DNA of 64,000 nucleotides from assembly GCF_031458115.1 (NCBI RefSeq), contig NZ_JAVDXV010000001.1, positions 620,001-684,000 of the forward strand, written 5' to 3'. Positions 17,009-24,694 of the stretch are shown here, piece after piece. The stretch is from Pelomonas asaccharophilus_A. Its GTDB lineage: Bacteria > Pseudomonadota > Gammaproteobacteria > Burkholderiales > Burkholderiaceae_C. How positions within the stretch are numbered: the first letter of the stretch is position 1; each line of letters opens with the position of its first letter. The translations under genes and the position numbers were made by a program. The notes under the pieces were generated by a model that was not told the DNA's origin, did not search any database, and saw only the letters and a program-made list of their open reading frames with translations.

Positions 17009-17040
17009 CAAACGGCCGCCCTCGGGCGGCCGTTTGCTTT
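17009..17040 (+). terminator. Terminator after the nitronate monooxygenase gene
   Basis: A perfect 12-bp stem, CAAACGGCCGCC (17009-17020) with GGCGGCCGTTTG (17025-17036), four-base loop CTCG, then CTTT. It separates the flavoprotein block from the glucanase promoter region. Confidence 0.8.
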
Positions 17041-17100
17041 GGTGGGTTTCCTGTCCCGGATGTGGGCGACGCCATGAAAACGGCTCGCACGGGTTATCCA

Positions 17101-17114
17101 TGAAACCGCTTTCT
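17101..17114 (+). promoter_or_regulatory. LacI-type operator, imperfect copy
   Basis: TGAAACCGCTTTCT matches 12 of 14 bases of the perfect palindrome at 17145. Centre-to-centre spacing is 44 bp, about four helical turns. A weaker half-site (TGAAAACG) is at 17075. It lies upstream of the glucanase gene. Confidence 0.55.
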
Positions 17115-17144
17115 CGGTGCTCCCATGAGGATGCCGGCCAAAAC

Positions 17145-17158
17145 TGAAAGCGCTTTCA
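17145..17158 (+). promoter_or_regulatory. LacI-type operator, perfect palindrome
   Basis: TGAAAGCGCTTTCA is a perfect 14-bp palindrome with the central CG typical of LacI/GalR family operators. It lies 146 bp before the glucanase GTG. No LacI-type gene is in the window, so the regulator would act from elsewhere. Confidence 0.65.
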
Positions 17159-17303
17159 TGTTGCTTTTCAGTTGGCGGCCTGACCCGGCAGCGGCTGCCT
17201 GCCGGGTGCGATGTAGGCCTTCGCAGCCGGGACGCCGGCCCTGTGGACATCACGCGTTGGGGCCTCTGACTGACCCGCACCACAGCGGGCGAAGGAGACG
17301 AAG

Positions 17304-19064
17304 GTGAATCTTGTTTTGCGTTGCTTGCGCCTGTTCGGCGTGTGCTGGCTGATGGCCCTCGGGCTGCTCGGCACGGCGCCGGCCCTGGCCCAGGACTACA
17401 CCCAGGGTGTGGAAGTCAGCGGCACCACCGCGACGATCTGGTTCAAGTCCAATGTGTCGACCAGCTGGGTTGATGCGCACTACAGCGTCAACAACGGCCC
17501 GCAGCAGAACGTGCGCATGGCGGCCGCCAACGGCCGCTACGAGCAGAAGGTGACGGTCGCCAGCGGCAACGTCATCGGCTACTGGTTCACCTACAACAAC
17601 GGCACGCCGGCGTACGACACGCCGCGCTTCAGCTACACGGTCAATGGCAACACGGCCACCGGCCCGGTGTGCTTCTTCGCCGACGTGAACTACACCGGCG
17701 CCAGCACCTGCGTGAGCGCCGATTCGAGCTGGATTGGCACAGCCTGGAACGACCGCGTGTCGTCGGTCAAGGTGCAGTCCGGCTACCGCGCGACGCTGTT
17801 CAACGACATCAACTACGGCGGCACGTCGCTGGCGCTGACCGGCGATGAGCCCAACCTCGTCAACCGCGGCTTCAACGACCTGACCTCGTCCTACCGCGTG
17901 GCCACCAACGGCGGCAGCTGGAACGGCCGCACGACGTTCAACATCGTCAACCAGACCAATGGCCGCTGGGGCGACGACCAGGTCTACTGGGCCATCATCG
18001 GCCGCGACTGGTCCACCGGCCGCTTCGTGCGCGTGGATGCGGCGGGCAACCTGATCCCGATGTCCACCGCCGACAACGGCGCGCTCAGCAAGGGCGGCGT
18101 CACCTACACGAACTACTTTCACCGCCTGAGCAGCACGCGCTCGGTGACCATTCCGCCGCTGGACTCGGCGCGCATCATGCTGTCCGTCGGTTCGCCGATG
18201 TACATCCGCGTGGTCGTCGACGGCAACGGCAACATCGGCTATGCCGGCGCCAACATCGAGAACCCGACCGACCCCAACATCGACGTCTACTTCGACTTCG
18301 GCGAGATGGCCATCCTGCCGCCGGGCCATGCCAACCAGGGCATCTTCATCAACACGACGCGCGTGGACCATTTCGGCTTCCCGCTGAAGCTGCGCGTGCA
18401 GGGCCTGGGCGGCTTCGACCAGACCGTCGGCGAGGCGCTGGCCGAGACGCGCGAGCAGCTGTTCAGCCGCTTCCAGGCCGAGACGCCCGCACCGTTCCGC
18501 CCGCTGGCGCAGGCGCCCCACGCGCCGTACCGCATCATTGCGCCGGCCCATGCGACGTTCAAGCCGGGCCAGGCCAACGCCAACTACCTGCAGCCCTACA
18601 TCGACGCGATGTGGGCCCGCTACCGCAACGAGGACCTGGTCTTCACGCTGCAGAACCTGGGCACCTTCCGCGGCCGCATCAGCGGTGACCGCTTCATCTT
18701 CACGGGCGGCTCGCCGGCCGGGACCTTCTACATCAACGGCAAGCCCGACACGGCCATGGTGCTGCTGGGTGCGGGCCTGTTGGCGGATGCCAGCGGCAAC
18801 CCGACCAACACCGGCACGCAACTGCAGATCCAGGCGCAGATCTGCGCCGCGCTGAACCGCCATGTGATGCACACGCCGGCCAACTGGTACGTGCAGGATG
18901 CCCACCACCCGGCGGGCCAGCTCAGCAATTGGTACTCCAAGTTCTGGCACGACCACAGCATCAACCGCAAGGCCTATGGCTTCGCGTACGACGATGTGGG
19001 CGACTTCAGCCCGTCCATCCACACGTCGGCACCGACCGTGGTGACATACACCATCGGTTGGTAA
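17304..19064 (+). CDS. Secreted beta-1,3-glucanase, CBM56-crystallin-GH64
   Basis: Predicted extracellular endo-beta-1,3-glucanase of 586 aa. The GTG at 17304 follows GAAGGAG. The signal peptide covers residues 1-29 and is cut after ALA. Residues about 32-115 look like a CBM56 glucan-binding module (TTATIWFKSN, YSVNNGPQQNVRM). Residues about 118-200 form a beta/gamma-crystallin fold with two calcium-type motifs, NDRVSS (149-154) and NDLTSS (191-196). The rest is a glycoside hydrolase family 64 domain ending in DDVGDFSPSIHTSAPTVV. Glu334 and Asp355 (TRVDHFG) are candidate catalytic acids. It stands alone, behind two LacI-type operators and before a terminator, so induction by a glucan-derived sugar is plausible. 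Fungal or algal wall glucan is the likely target. Confidence 0.85.
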   Translation: MNLVLRCLRLFGVCWLMALGLLGTAPALAQDYTQGVEVSGTTATIWFKSNVSTSWVDAHYSVNNGPQQNVRMAAANGRYEQKVTVASGNVIGYWFTYNNGTPAYDTPRFSYTVNGNTATGPVCFFADVNYTGASTCVSADSSWIGTAWNDRVSSVKVQSGYRATLFNDINYGGTSLALTGDEPNLVNRGFNDLTSSYRVATNGGSWNGRTTFNIVNQTNGRWGDDQVYWAIIGRDWSTGRFVRVDAAGNLIPMSTADNGALSKGGVTYTNYFHRLSSTRSVTIPPLDSARIMLSVGSPMYIRVVVDGNGNIGYAGANIENPTDPNIDVYFDFGEMAILPPGHANQGIFINTTRVDHFGFPLKLRVQGLGGFDQTVGEALAETREQLFSRFQAETPAPFRPLAQAPHAPYRIIAPAHATFKPGQANANYLQPYIDAMWARYRNEDLVFTLQNLGTFRGRISGDRFIFTGGSPAGTFYINGKPDTAMVLLGAGLLADASGNPTNTGTQLQIQAQICAALNRHVMHTPANWYVQDAHHPAGQLSNWYSKFWHDHSINRKAYGFAYDDVGDFSPSIHTSAPTVVTYTIGW

Positions 19065-19085
19065 GGCGCGGCAGCGCCCATGAAC

Positions 19086-19110
19086 AAGGCCCCGCATGCG
19101 GGGCCTTTCT
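19086..19110 (+). terminator. Terminator after the glucanase gene
   Basis: AAGGCCCCGCATGCGGGGCCTT is a perfect 22-bp palindrome followed by TCTGTT. It lies between the glucanase and a convergent minus-strand gene. Confidence 0.8.
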
Positions 19111-19128
19111 GTTGGGCCGTGTCCGCGC

Positions 19129-19776
19129 TCAGCGCTTGTGGATGCGCCAGACGGGCAGCGTCCACCCCGTCCACAGCGCCAGCGCGCGCAGCAGCACGGT
19201 GGCCGCGGCCGCCGCGCTGATGGCTGCCCATTGCGGCGCCTCCAGCCGCACCGCGGCCACGACGACCCAGCCGCCCACGAAGCTGCACAGCGCGTAGGGC
19301 CGGTGGTCGTTGAACGCGGCCGGGATCTCGTTGCAGACGATGTCGCGCAGCACACCGCCGAAGGTGGCGGTCACCACGCCCATCAGCACCGCGACGATGG
19401 CGGGCATGCCGGCCTGCAGCGCGATCCAGGCGCCGTTGGCCGTGAACAGGCCCAGGCCCAGCGCGTCGGGCCATTCAATGGCGCGCTCGGTCAGCGCCAG
19501 GTGGCGGCGGCGCAGGAACAGCATGGCGCCCAGGGCCAGCGCCATCAGCGCCCACAGCCAGTCGGCATGCTCCACCCAGAAGAAGGGGCGGCGGTCCAGC
19601 AGCACGTCGCGCAGCGTGCCGCCGCCGAAGGCCGTCAGGCCCCCGACGACGCACAGGCCCACCACGTCCAGTTGCTTGCGCGCACCGGCCAGCAGACCGG
19701 ACAGCGCGAAGGCCAGCGTCGCGGAGATCTCGACGACCGACTGGATCGTCGAGAAGTTCAGCGTGGGAGGCCTCAA
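19129..19776 (-). CDS. TRIC/UPF0126 family membrane protein
   Basis: Polytopic membrane protein of about 215 aa from the family once called UPF0126 (YadS-like), now linked to trimeric intracellular cation channels and glycine transport. Two internal repeats are visible, each with a Gly-Gly-x-x-RD turn: GGGTLRDVLLDRRPF and GGVLRDIVCNEIP. About seven hydrophobic segments are expected. Start choice: the TTG at 19776 has GGAG 8 bp before it. An ATG at 19797 is the alternative and lies against the repeat copy upstream. The ion or substrate carried is unknown here. Confidence 0.8.
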   Translation of the reverse strand: MRPPTLNFSTIQSVVEISATLAFALSGLLAGARKQLDVVGLCVVGGLTAFGGGTLRDVLLDRRPFFWVEHADWLWALMALALGAMLFLRRRHLALTERAIEWPDALGLGLFTANGAWIALQAGMPAIVAVLMGVVTATFGGVLRDIVCNEIPAAFNDHRPYALCSFVGGWVVVAAVRLEAPQWAAISAAAAATVLLRALALWTGWTLPVWRIHKR

Positions 19777-19799
19777 GTGCCCGTCTCCACGGTGCATTC

Positions 19800-19934
19800 G
19801 GGCCGAGCGCCGGGCCGCTCCCAAGCCGGTCTGCCCTGGCGATGTGCTCGCGGCTCAACGCCGCGAGCATTGCCGTCCCCACGGGGGACCGACCAGGCGC
19901 GCCCGCCTTCAGCGCGGCGTGACTGGGCGAGGGG
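19800..19934. repeat. 135-bp intergenic structured repeat, copy A
   Basis: About 88% identical by hand alignment to 35449-35582, in the same strand orientation. It contains consecutive stems, including CTCGCGGC/GCCGCGAG around TCAAC and GTCCCC/GGGGAC around ACG. It fills the gap between two minus-strand genes and ends 2 bp from the stop codon of the solute-binding protein. Confidence 0.85.
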
Positions 19935-19936
19935 CT

Positions 19937-21514
19937 TCACTTCACCGTGGCCCAGCGCGCCTGCGGTGCGTCGTTGGCGGAGTGCGGAATGGTCACGCCG
20001 GCCTTCATCGCCCATGGCCGCACCTGGTGGTGGATGGGGATGAACAGCAGCTCGTCGCGCGTGCGCTTGAGCGCGTCCTGCATCAGCGCCAGGCGCTTGG
20101 GCACGTCGGTCTCGACCTTCATCTGCTGCACCAGCGCATCCACCTGCGCGTCGGCGACGCGCGAGTAGTTGCCCTTGCCGTCGGCACCGCTGGTCTTGGT
20201 GTGCACGATGTCCTGCAGCGTGTACTGCGCGTCAAACGTGGTCACGCCCCAGCCGTACATGTACAGCGGGAACTCGAAGCGCTGCAGGCCGGCGGAATGC
20301 TGCGTCATCGGCTGCGTCGACAGCTTGGCCTTGATGCCGATCTTGGACCACATGACGACGACGGCCTGGCAGATCTCCTCGTCGTTCACGTAGCGGTCGT
20401 TGGGGCAGGCCAGCGGGGTCTCGAAGCCGTTGGCGTAGCCGGCATCGGTCATCAGCTGCTTGGCGCGTGCCACGTCGGGCTTGGACACGACGTCCAGCTC
20501 CTGCGACCAGCCATAGGCCACCGGTGCCACCATCAACGCGGCCGGGATGGACAGCCCGCGCATCAGCGTGCGCTTGATGGCCTCGCGGTCGATGGCCAGC
20601 GACATGGCCTCGCGCACGCGCTTGTCCTTGAACGGGTTCTTGCCCTTGATGTTGCTGCCCTTGATCTCGTCGCTGCCGAGGTCCAGCGCGAAGAAGATGG
20701 TGCGGTTCTCGGGGCCGTCGATGACCTTGAGCCGCGGGTCGGCCTTGAGCTTGGCGACGTCCTGCGGCGGCAGGTCGGTCAGCAGGTCCACGTCGCCCGA
20801 CAGCAGCGCGGCCACGCGCGTGGCGTCGGACTTGATCGGCAGGTAGATGACCTCGGAGATGTTGCCCTTGGGCTTGTCCCACCAGTCCTTGTTGGCGGCC
20901 ATGACGATGCGCTGATCCGGCGTCCAGCTGGTCAGCCGGTAGGGGCCGGTGCCCATCGCGTTGCGCGAGGCGAAGGTGTCTTCCTTGGCTTTGAAGTCCT
21001 GCGGGTTCTCGACCTTGTTCTTGACCGCCCAGGCCTTGCTCATGATGCGCACATAGGTCAGGTTGCGCAGCAGCACGGGGCTGGGGCCGTCGAGGATGAA
21101 GTCCACCGTGTGGCTGTCGATCTTCTTCACCTCCTTGATGCCGGAGGCGTAGATGATCGTGTTGCTGGCGGGGTGCTTGATGCGCTGCAGGCTGAACACC
21201 ACATCGTCGGCCGTGAACGGCGTGCCGTCATGGAACTTGACGCCCTTGCGCAGTTCGAAGCGCACCTGAGACGGCGACACGAAGGTCCATTTGGTGGCCA
21301 GCGCGGGCTCGACGTCGAACTTCTCCGTGTAGCGGGTCAGGCTCTCGTAGATGTAGCCCGAGATCGTGGTCGTCGCGGAGTGGTTCTGCGAGTGCGGATC
21401 CAGCGTCTGGATGTCGTTCTGCGCGGCCCAGCGCAGCGGGTTGGCAAGGGCGGGGGCGGTCGCGGCGAGCGACGCGCACACCAGAAGCGCGGCGGTGGCC
21501 TGGCGCAGTTTCAT
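19937..21514 (-). CDS. ABC transporter solute-binding protein, family 5 (copy 1)
   Basis: Periplasmic peptide/nickel-type binding protein (DppA/OppA fold), 525 aa. I chose the ATG at 21514 because AGGAGG precedes it closely. An upstream start would lack the signal peptide. The signal peptide ends near PALA, then NPLRWAAQNDIQTLDPHSQN. Family signatures include FELRKGVKFHDGTPFTADDVVFS. It is a close paralogue of the next gene at 21564. No permease or ATPase genes are nearby, so its transporter partner is elsewhere. The ligand may be a peptide or another polar solute. Confidence 0.9.
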   Translation of the reverse strand: MKLRQATAALLVCASLAATAPALANPLRWAAQNDIQTLDPHSQNHSATTTISGYIYESLTRYTEKFDVEPALATKWTFVSPSQVRFELRKGVKFHDGTPFTADDVVFSLQRIKHPASNTIIYASGIKEVKKIDSHTVDFILDGPSPVLLRNLTYVRIMSKAWAVKNKVENPQDFKAKEDTFASRNAMGTGPYRLTSWTPDQRIVMAANKDWWDKPKGNISEVIYLPIKSDATRVAALLSGDVDLLTDLPPQDVAKLKADPRLKVIDGPENRTIFFALDLGSDEIKGSNIKGKNPFKDKRVREAMSLAIDREAIKRTLMRGLSIPAALMVAPVAYGWSQELDVVSKPDVARAKQLMTDAGYANGFETPLACPNDRYVNDEEICQAVVVMWSKIGIKAKLSTQPMTQHSAGLQRFEFPLYMYGWGVTTFDAQYTLQDIVHTKTSGADGKGNYSRVADAQVDALVQQMKVETDVPKRLALMQDALKRTRDELLFIPIHHQVRPWAMKAGVTIPHSANDAPQARWATVK

Positions 21515-21563
21515 CGGCGGTCCTCCTGGGTTAGGAGTCCGCATGATCGCCGAAACCGGGGTG

Positions 21564-23132
21564 CTATTTGATCGACGTGTAGCGCGCCTCGAAGTAGTCG
21601 TTGGATCGGTGCAGCGTTTCCACGCCCTTCTTCATCGCCCAGGGCCGGATCTGGTGGTGGATGGGCACGAACAGGAACTCGTCGCGGATGCGCAGCAGCG
21701 CCTCCTTGATCAGTGCGTTGCGCTGGGGCACGTCGGGCTCGAACTTGATCTTCTGGATCAGCTCGTCGAGCCTGGTATCGCTGACCTTGCCGAAGTTGAA
21801 GTTGCCGTCCGCGCCATTGGTGCGCGTGTGGCCCCAGGCCTGCATGCCGTACAGCGCGTCGTAGGTGGACACACCCCAGCCCAGCATGAAGAACGGCGAT
21901 TCGTGGCGCTGGAAGGTCTGGCTGTGCGTGGCGAAGGGGGCGGCCACCAGCCGCGCCCTCACGCCGATCTTGGCCCACATGGACACCGCCGCCTGGCAGA
22001 CCTGCTCGTCGTTGACGTAGCGGTTGTTGGGGCAGTGCAGCGGCAGCTCGAAGCCGTTGGGGTAGCCGGCGTCGGCCAGCAGCTTCTTCGCCCTGGCGGT
22101 GTCGGCCTTCAGCGGCTTGTCCAGCGCGGCGTCGTAGCCGTTGACGCCGGGCGCGATCATCAGCGCCCCCGGCACCGACAGCCCGCGCATGATGCTGCGC
22201 TTGATGGCCTCGCGGTCCAGCGCCAGGTTCATCGCCTCGCGCACGCGCTTGTCCTTGAACGGGTTCTTGCCCTTCACGCTGGACTCGCGCAACTCGTCGC
22301 TGCCCTGGTCCATGACGAAGAACACCGTGCGGATCTCGGAGCCCTCCAGCAGCTTGACCTTGCCTTCCTCCTTCAGCTTGAAGAAGTCCTGCGGCGGGAT
22401 GTCGGTGACGAGGTCCACATCGCCCGACAGCAGCGCCGCCACGCGCGTGGGCGGGCTCTTGATGGGCAGATAGCTCAGCTCGGTGACATTGCTGGGGTTC
22501 TTGTCCCACCAGTCGGCGTTGGCCACCATCTTCACCACCTGGTCGGGCTGCCAGATGACGAGCTTGTACGGCCCGGTGCCGTTGGCGTTGCGCGACGCGT
22601 AGTTCTCTTCCTTGGCCTTGTAGTCCTGCGTGCTGGTCGTCTTGTTCTTCTCAGACCAGACCTTGCTCATGATGGGGAAGCTGATGATGTTCTGCAGCAG
22701 CATGGGCGTGGGCGCTTCCAGCATCACGTCCACCGTGTGGTCGTCGATCTTCCTGATCTCCTTGATGCCCGACACATAGGTCTGCTTGGTGCCCTGCGGC
22801 TGCGTGATGCGGCCGAAGCTGAACACCACGTCATCGGCCGTGAACGGCGAGCCGTCGTGGAACTTCACGCCGCGGCGCAGCTCGAAGCGCACCTGCGTCT
22901 GCGACGTGTACGTCCACTTGGTGGCCAGCGAGGGCTCGGGCCGGTAGTTCTTGCCCAGCCGCGTGAGCCCCTCGTAGATGTGGTTGCCGATGGCGTTGGA
23001 CGTGTTGTGGTCCTGCGAATGCGGGTCCAGCGTCAGGATGTCGTTCTGCGCGGCCCAGCGCAGCGGCGCGGCGTGAGCGCCGATCAGGGTCAGTGCGGCC
23101 AGCAGGGGCAGCAGTCGCAGCAGCGGCTTCAT
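21564..23132 (-). CDS. ABC transporter solute-binding protein, family 5 (copy 2)
   Basis: A 522-aa paralogue of the preceding entry, sharing long blocks such as GDVDL(V/L)TD(I/L)PPQD and KGKNPFKDKRVREAM. The signal peptide is MKPLLRLLPLLAALTLIGAHA. AAGGA precedes the ATG. It is first in the tandem pair, and 49 bp separates it from copy 1. The two have diverged widely outside the fold core, for example in the C-terminal third around the ligand pocket, so they probably bind different ligands. No transporter membrane genes are linked. Confidence 0.9.
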   Translation of the reverse strand: MKPLLRLLPLLAALTLIGAHAAPLRWAAQNDILTLDPHSQDHNTSNAIGNHIYEGLTRLGKNYRPEPSLATKWTYTSQTQVRFELRRGVKFHDGSPFTADDVVFSFGRITQPQGTKQTYVSGIKEIRKIDDHTVDVMLEAPTPMLLQNIISFPIMSKVWSEKNKTTSTQDYKAKEENYASRNANGTGPYKLVIWQPDQVVKMVANADWWDKNPSNVTELSYLPIKSPPTRVAALLSGDVDLVTDIPPQDFFKLKEEGKVKLLEGSEIRTVFFVMDQGSDELRESSVKGKNPFKDKRVREAMNLALDREAIKRSIMRGLSVPGALMIAPGVNGYDAALDKPLKADTARAKKLLADAGYPNGFELPLHCPNNRYVNDEQVCQAAVSMWAKIGVRARLVAAPFATHSQTFQRHESPFFMLGWGVSTYDALYGMQAWGHTRTNGADGNFNFGKVSDTRLDELIQKIKFEPDVPQRNALIKEALLRIRDEFLFVPIHHQIRPWAMKKGVETLHRSNDYFEARYTSIK

Positions 23133-23164
23133 TCGGCATCCTTGTGACTTGGGTGCCGAAAATC

Positions 23165-23488
23165 CTAGTCGTGTCCTTCGCCTTTCCCGCTAGGGCCAGC
23201 CCCAACTTCCAGTGAGCAATCGCAACCGCTGCCCGATGAGATCCAGCGCTTGACGAGCCAGCCGCCAACCTTGCCGATCAAGCCGCTGGGTTGTGCCGTC
23301 AGCGCGCCGCACACATAGCGTGCACCGTCCCATTTCACCGCGACGCAGGCGCCGCTCAGACGCCGGCTCAGCAGCACGCCCAAAGGGCAGGGTTCGGCCA
23401 GGCAGCAGACGCCGCAGCCGTTGCAGATGGCCCCGACGGCCGGCTTGGGCGGCGCGTCGGGGTGGATCTCGATGATCCGCTGGGTCAG
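23165..23488 (-). CDS. Cys-rich small protein, probable metal or Fe-S binding
   Basis: The frame reads ...RIIEIHPDAPPKPAVGAICN then GCGVCCLAEPCPLGVLLSRR and ends GPSGKGEGHD. The cluster CxxCxxCCxxxxC looks ferredoxin-like, with further cysteines at VCGAL and CDC. Similar small proteins with IHPDAPPKP and CNGCGVCC are common in Burkholderiales and lack a known role. No ATG, GTG or TTG precedes the conserved N-terminus. The best candidate is CTG at 23488, which overlaps the oxygenase stop as CTGA and gives 107 aa. A TTG at 23383 would cut off the Cys cluster. Start and function are both uncertain. The coding call rests on the conserved motif. Confidence 0.6.
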   Translation of the reverse strand: MTQRIIEIHPDAPPKPAVGAICNGCGVCCLAEPCPLGVLLSRRLSGACVAVKWDGARYVCGALTAQPSGLIGKVGGWLVKRWISSGSGCDCSLEVGAGPSGKGEGHD

Positions 23489-24327
23489 GTCTTCACGCCC
23501 AGCTCGCGCAGGCGCTCGTTCAGATAGGCGTCCGCCGTGTAGCGATCGCTCAGCACGACGTTGTCGCGCGGATGCAGGAACAGCGGCAGCGACACGCGGC
23601 TCTTCTTCGCGCCTTCGCCGGTCGGGTTCACGACGCGGTGCTGCGTCGACGGGTAGTAGCCTTCCGAGGCTTCCTGCAGCATGTCGCCGATATTGATGGT
23701 CAGCGTGCCGAAGTCGCAGGGCACGTCATGCCAGGCGCCGTCGGTACCCAGCACCTGCAGCCCCGGCTCGTTGGCCGCAGGCAGGATGGTCAGCAGGTTG
23801 ATGTCGCCATGCGCGGCGGCGCGCAGCGAGCCCTCGGGTTCCAGCCCGGTCAGCGGCGGGTAGCGCAGCACGCGCAGCAGCGTCTTGGTGCTGCCCTTGA
23901 TCATGTCGGACAGCGGCTCGCGGTACTTGGCCGCAATCTCCGGCGGCGTGTACTTCTCGACCCAGCCCAGCAGCTCCTCGGCCAGCGCGTTGGCCTCGCG
24001 GTAGTAGGTGAGGGCGTCTTCCTTCAGCTGGGGCGGGATTCGGCCCCAGGGGTAGATGTGGAAGTACTCCTTGATGTCCTTCTGCTTGGAGCCCTTCGCG
24101 GTTTCGGAAATCTCGGTTGAGAACCAGCCGTCCTGCGTTTCCTTGGAGAACGCGTAGGCGTCCTTGCCGTCGCCGTTGAAGAAGGCCAGCCAGTCGGCAT
24201 AGATCTTCTCCACCAGGGCCTGGCGGATGGGGTGGTTGGTCAGCACGCCGAACCCGGTTTCATGCAGGGAACGGGTGAACTTTTCGGCCGCGTCGGGCGC
24301 GCGGTAGTCGACGACCTGGACTTGCAT
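23485..24327 (-). CDS. Isopenicillin N synthase-like 2OG-Fe(II) oxygenase
   Basis: Non-haem iron dioxygenase of 280 aa with a jelly-roll core. I chose the ATG at 24327 (MQVQVVDYR) because AGGAG lies 6 bp upstream. The longer frame has no ribosome site. The iron ligands are His173 and Asp175 in AAHGDINLL and His230 in STQHRVVNP. The 2-oxoglutarate carboxylate site is Arg244-x-Ser246 in KSRVSLPLF. It is complete and probably active. The substrate is unknown, and the name reflects fold, not beta-lactam synthesis. The stop overlaps the likely start of the Cys-rich protein, which suggests coupling. Confidence 0.87.
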   Translation of the reverse strand: MQVQVVDYRAPDAAEKFTRSLHETGFGVLTNHPIRQALVEKIYADWLAFFNGDGKDAYAFSKETQDGWFSTEISETAKGSKQKDIKEYFHIYPWGRIPPQLKEDALTYYREANALAEELLGWVEKYTPPEIAAKYREPLSDMIKGSTKTLLRVLRYPPLTGLEPEGSLRAAAHGDINLLTILPAANEPGLQVLGTDGAWHDVPCDFGTLTINIGDMLQEASEGYYPSTQHRVVNPTGEGAKKSRVSLPLFLHPRDNVVLSDRYTADAYLNERLRELGVKT

Positions 24328-24448
24328 TTGGGATCTCCTGAATGTCCCGGCGCAGCCATTCAATCGCGGGGCTGACGCGGGCGCAAGTTTACGAGGCAGT
24401 CAAACTTTCGCTGGCCTGATCGGTGAACTTTGTCGCATCCCCGCCCCC

Positions 24449-24476
24449 TTGTCGGGCAAACCCGCAGTGCTAGAGT
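24449..24476 (+). promoter_or_regulatory. Candidate promoter of the odhA operon
   Basis: TTGTCG (24449-24454), 16 bp, then TAGAGT (24471-24476). Transcription would start near 24483, giving a leader of about 210 nt. Confidence 0.4.
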
Positions 24477-24482
24477 TCGGGC

Positions 24483-24694
24483 CCTGATGGAACTCGTCTG
24501 TTACTCAGAGGGCCTGCACCGGCATGGGCTGGCCTTTCGAGCAGCGGAGGGGTTCCTGGTCCTTCCCGTCCCTTTTGCTGTTGCCATTGGTGGCAGCGAA
24601 GGTGGGTCGCAATCCGCCAACCGGTCGAGCCGTGTCGCGGAAGGTTCTTCAACCAGCCAACTCCCTGGAAACCGGGGCATGAGGTGAGCGAAAG
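24483..24694 (+). ncRNA. Long 5' leader of odhA (sucA), possible sucA RNA motif
   Basis: The 367-bp gap between the oxygenase and odhA starts has no credible gene. Weinberg and colleagues described a cis-regulatory sucA RNA motif in leaders of this gene in Burkholderiales, and this is the expected place and order. I can see one paired element: AGAGGGCC with GGCCTTTC, including G-T pairs, around 24507-24540. GAGGTGAG at 24681-24688 is the ribosome site. I cannot confirm the full consensus by eye. Confidence 0.4.

Noticed and set aside
24430..24687. Short plus-strand frame upstream of sucA
   Set aside because: It has no ribosome site, no family likeness and an unusual composition. The region is better read as promoter and leader.
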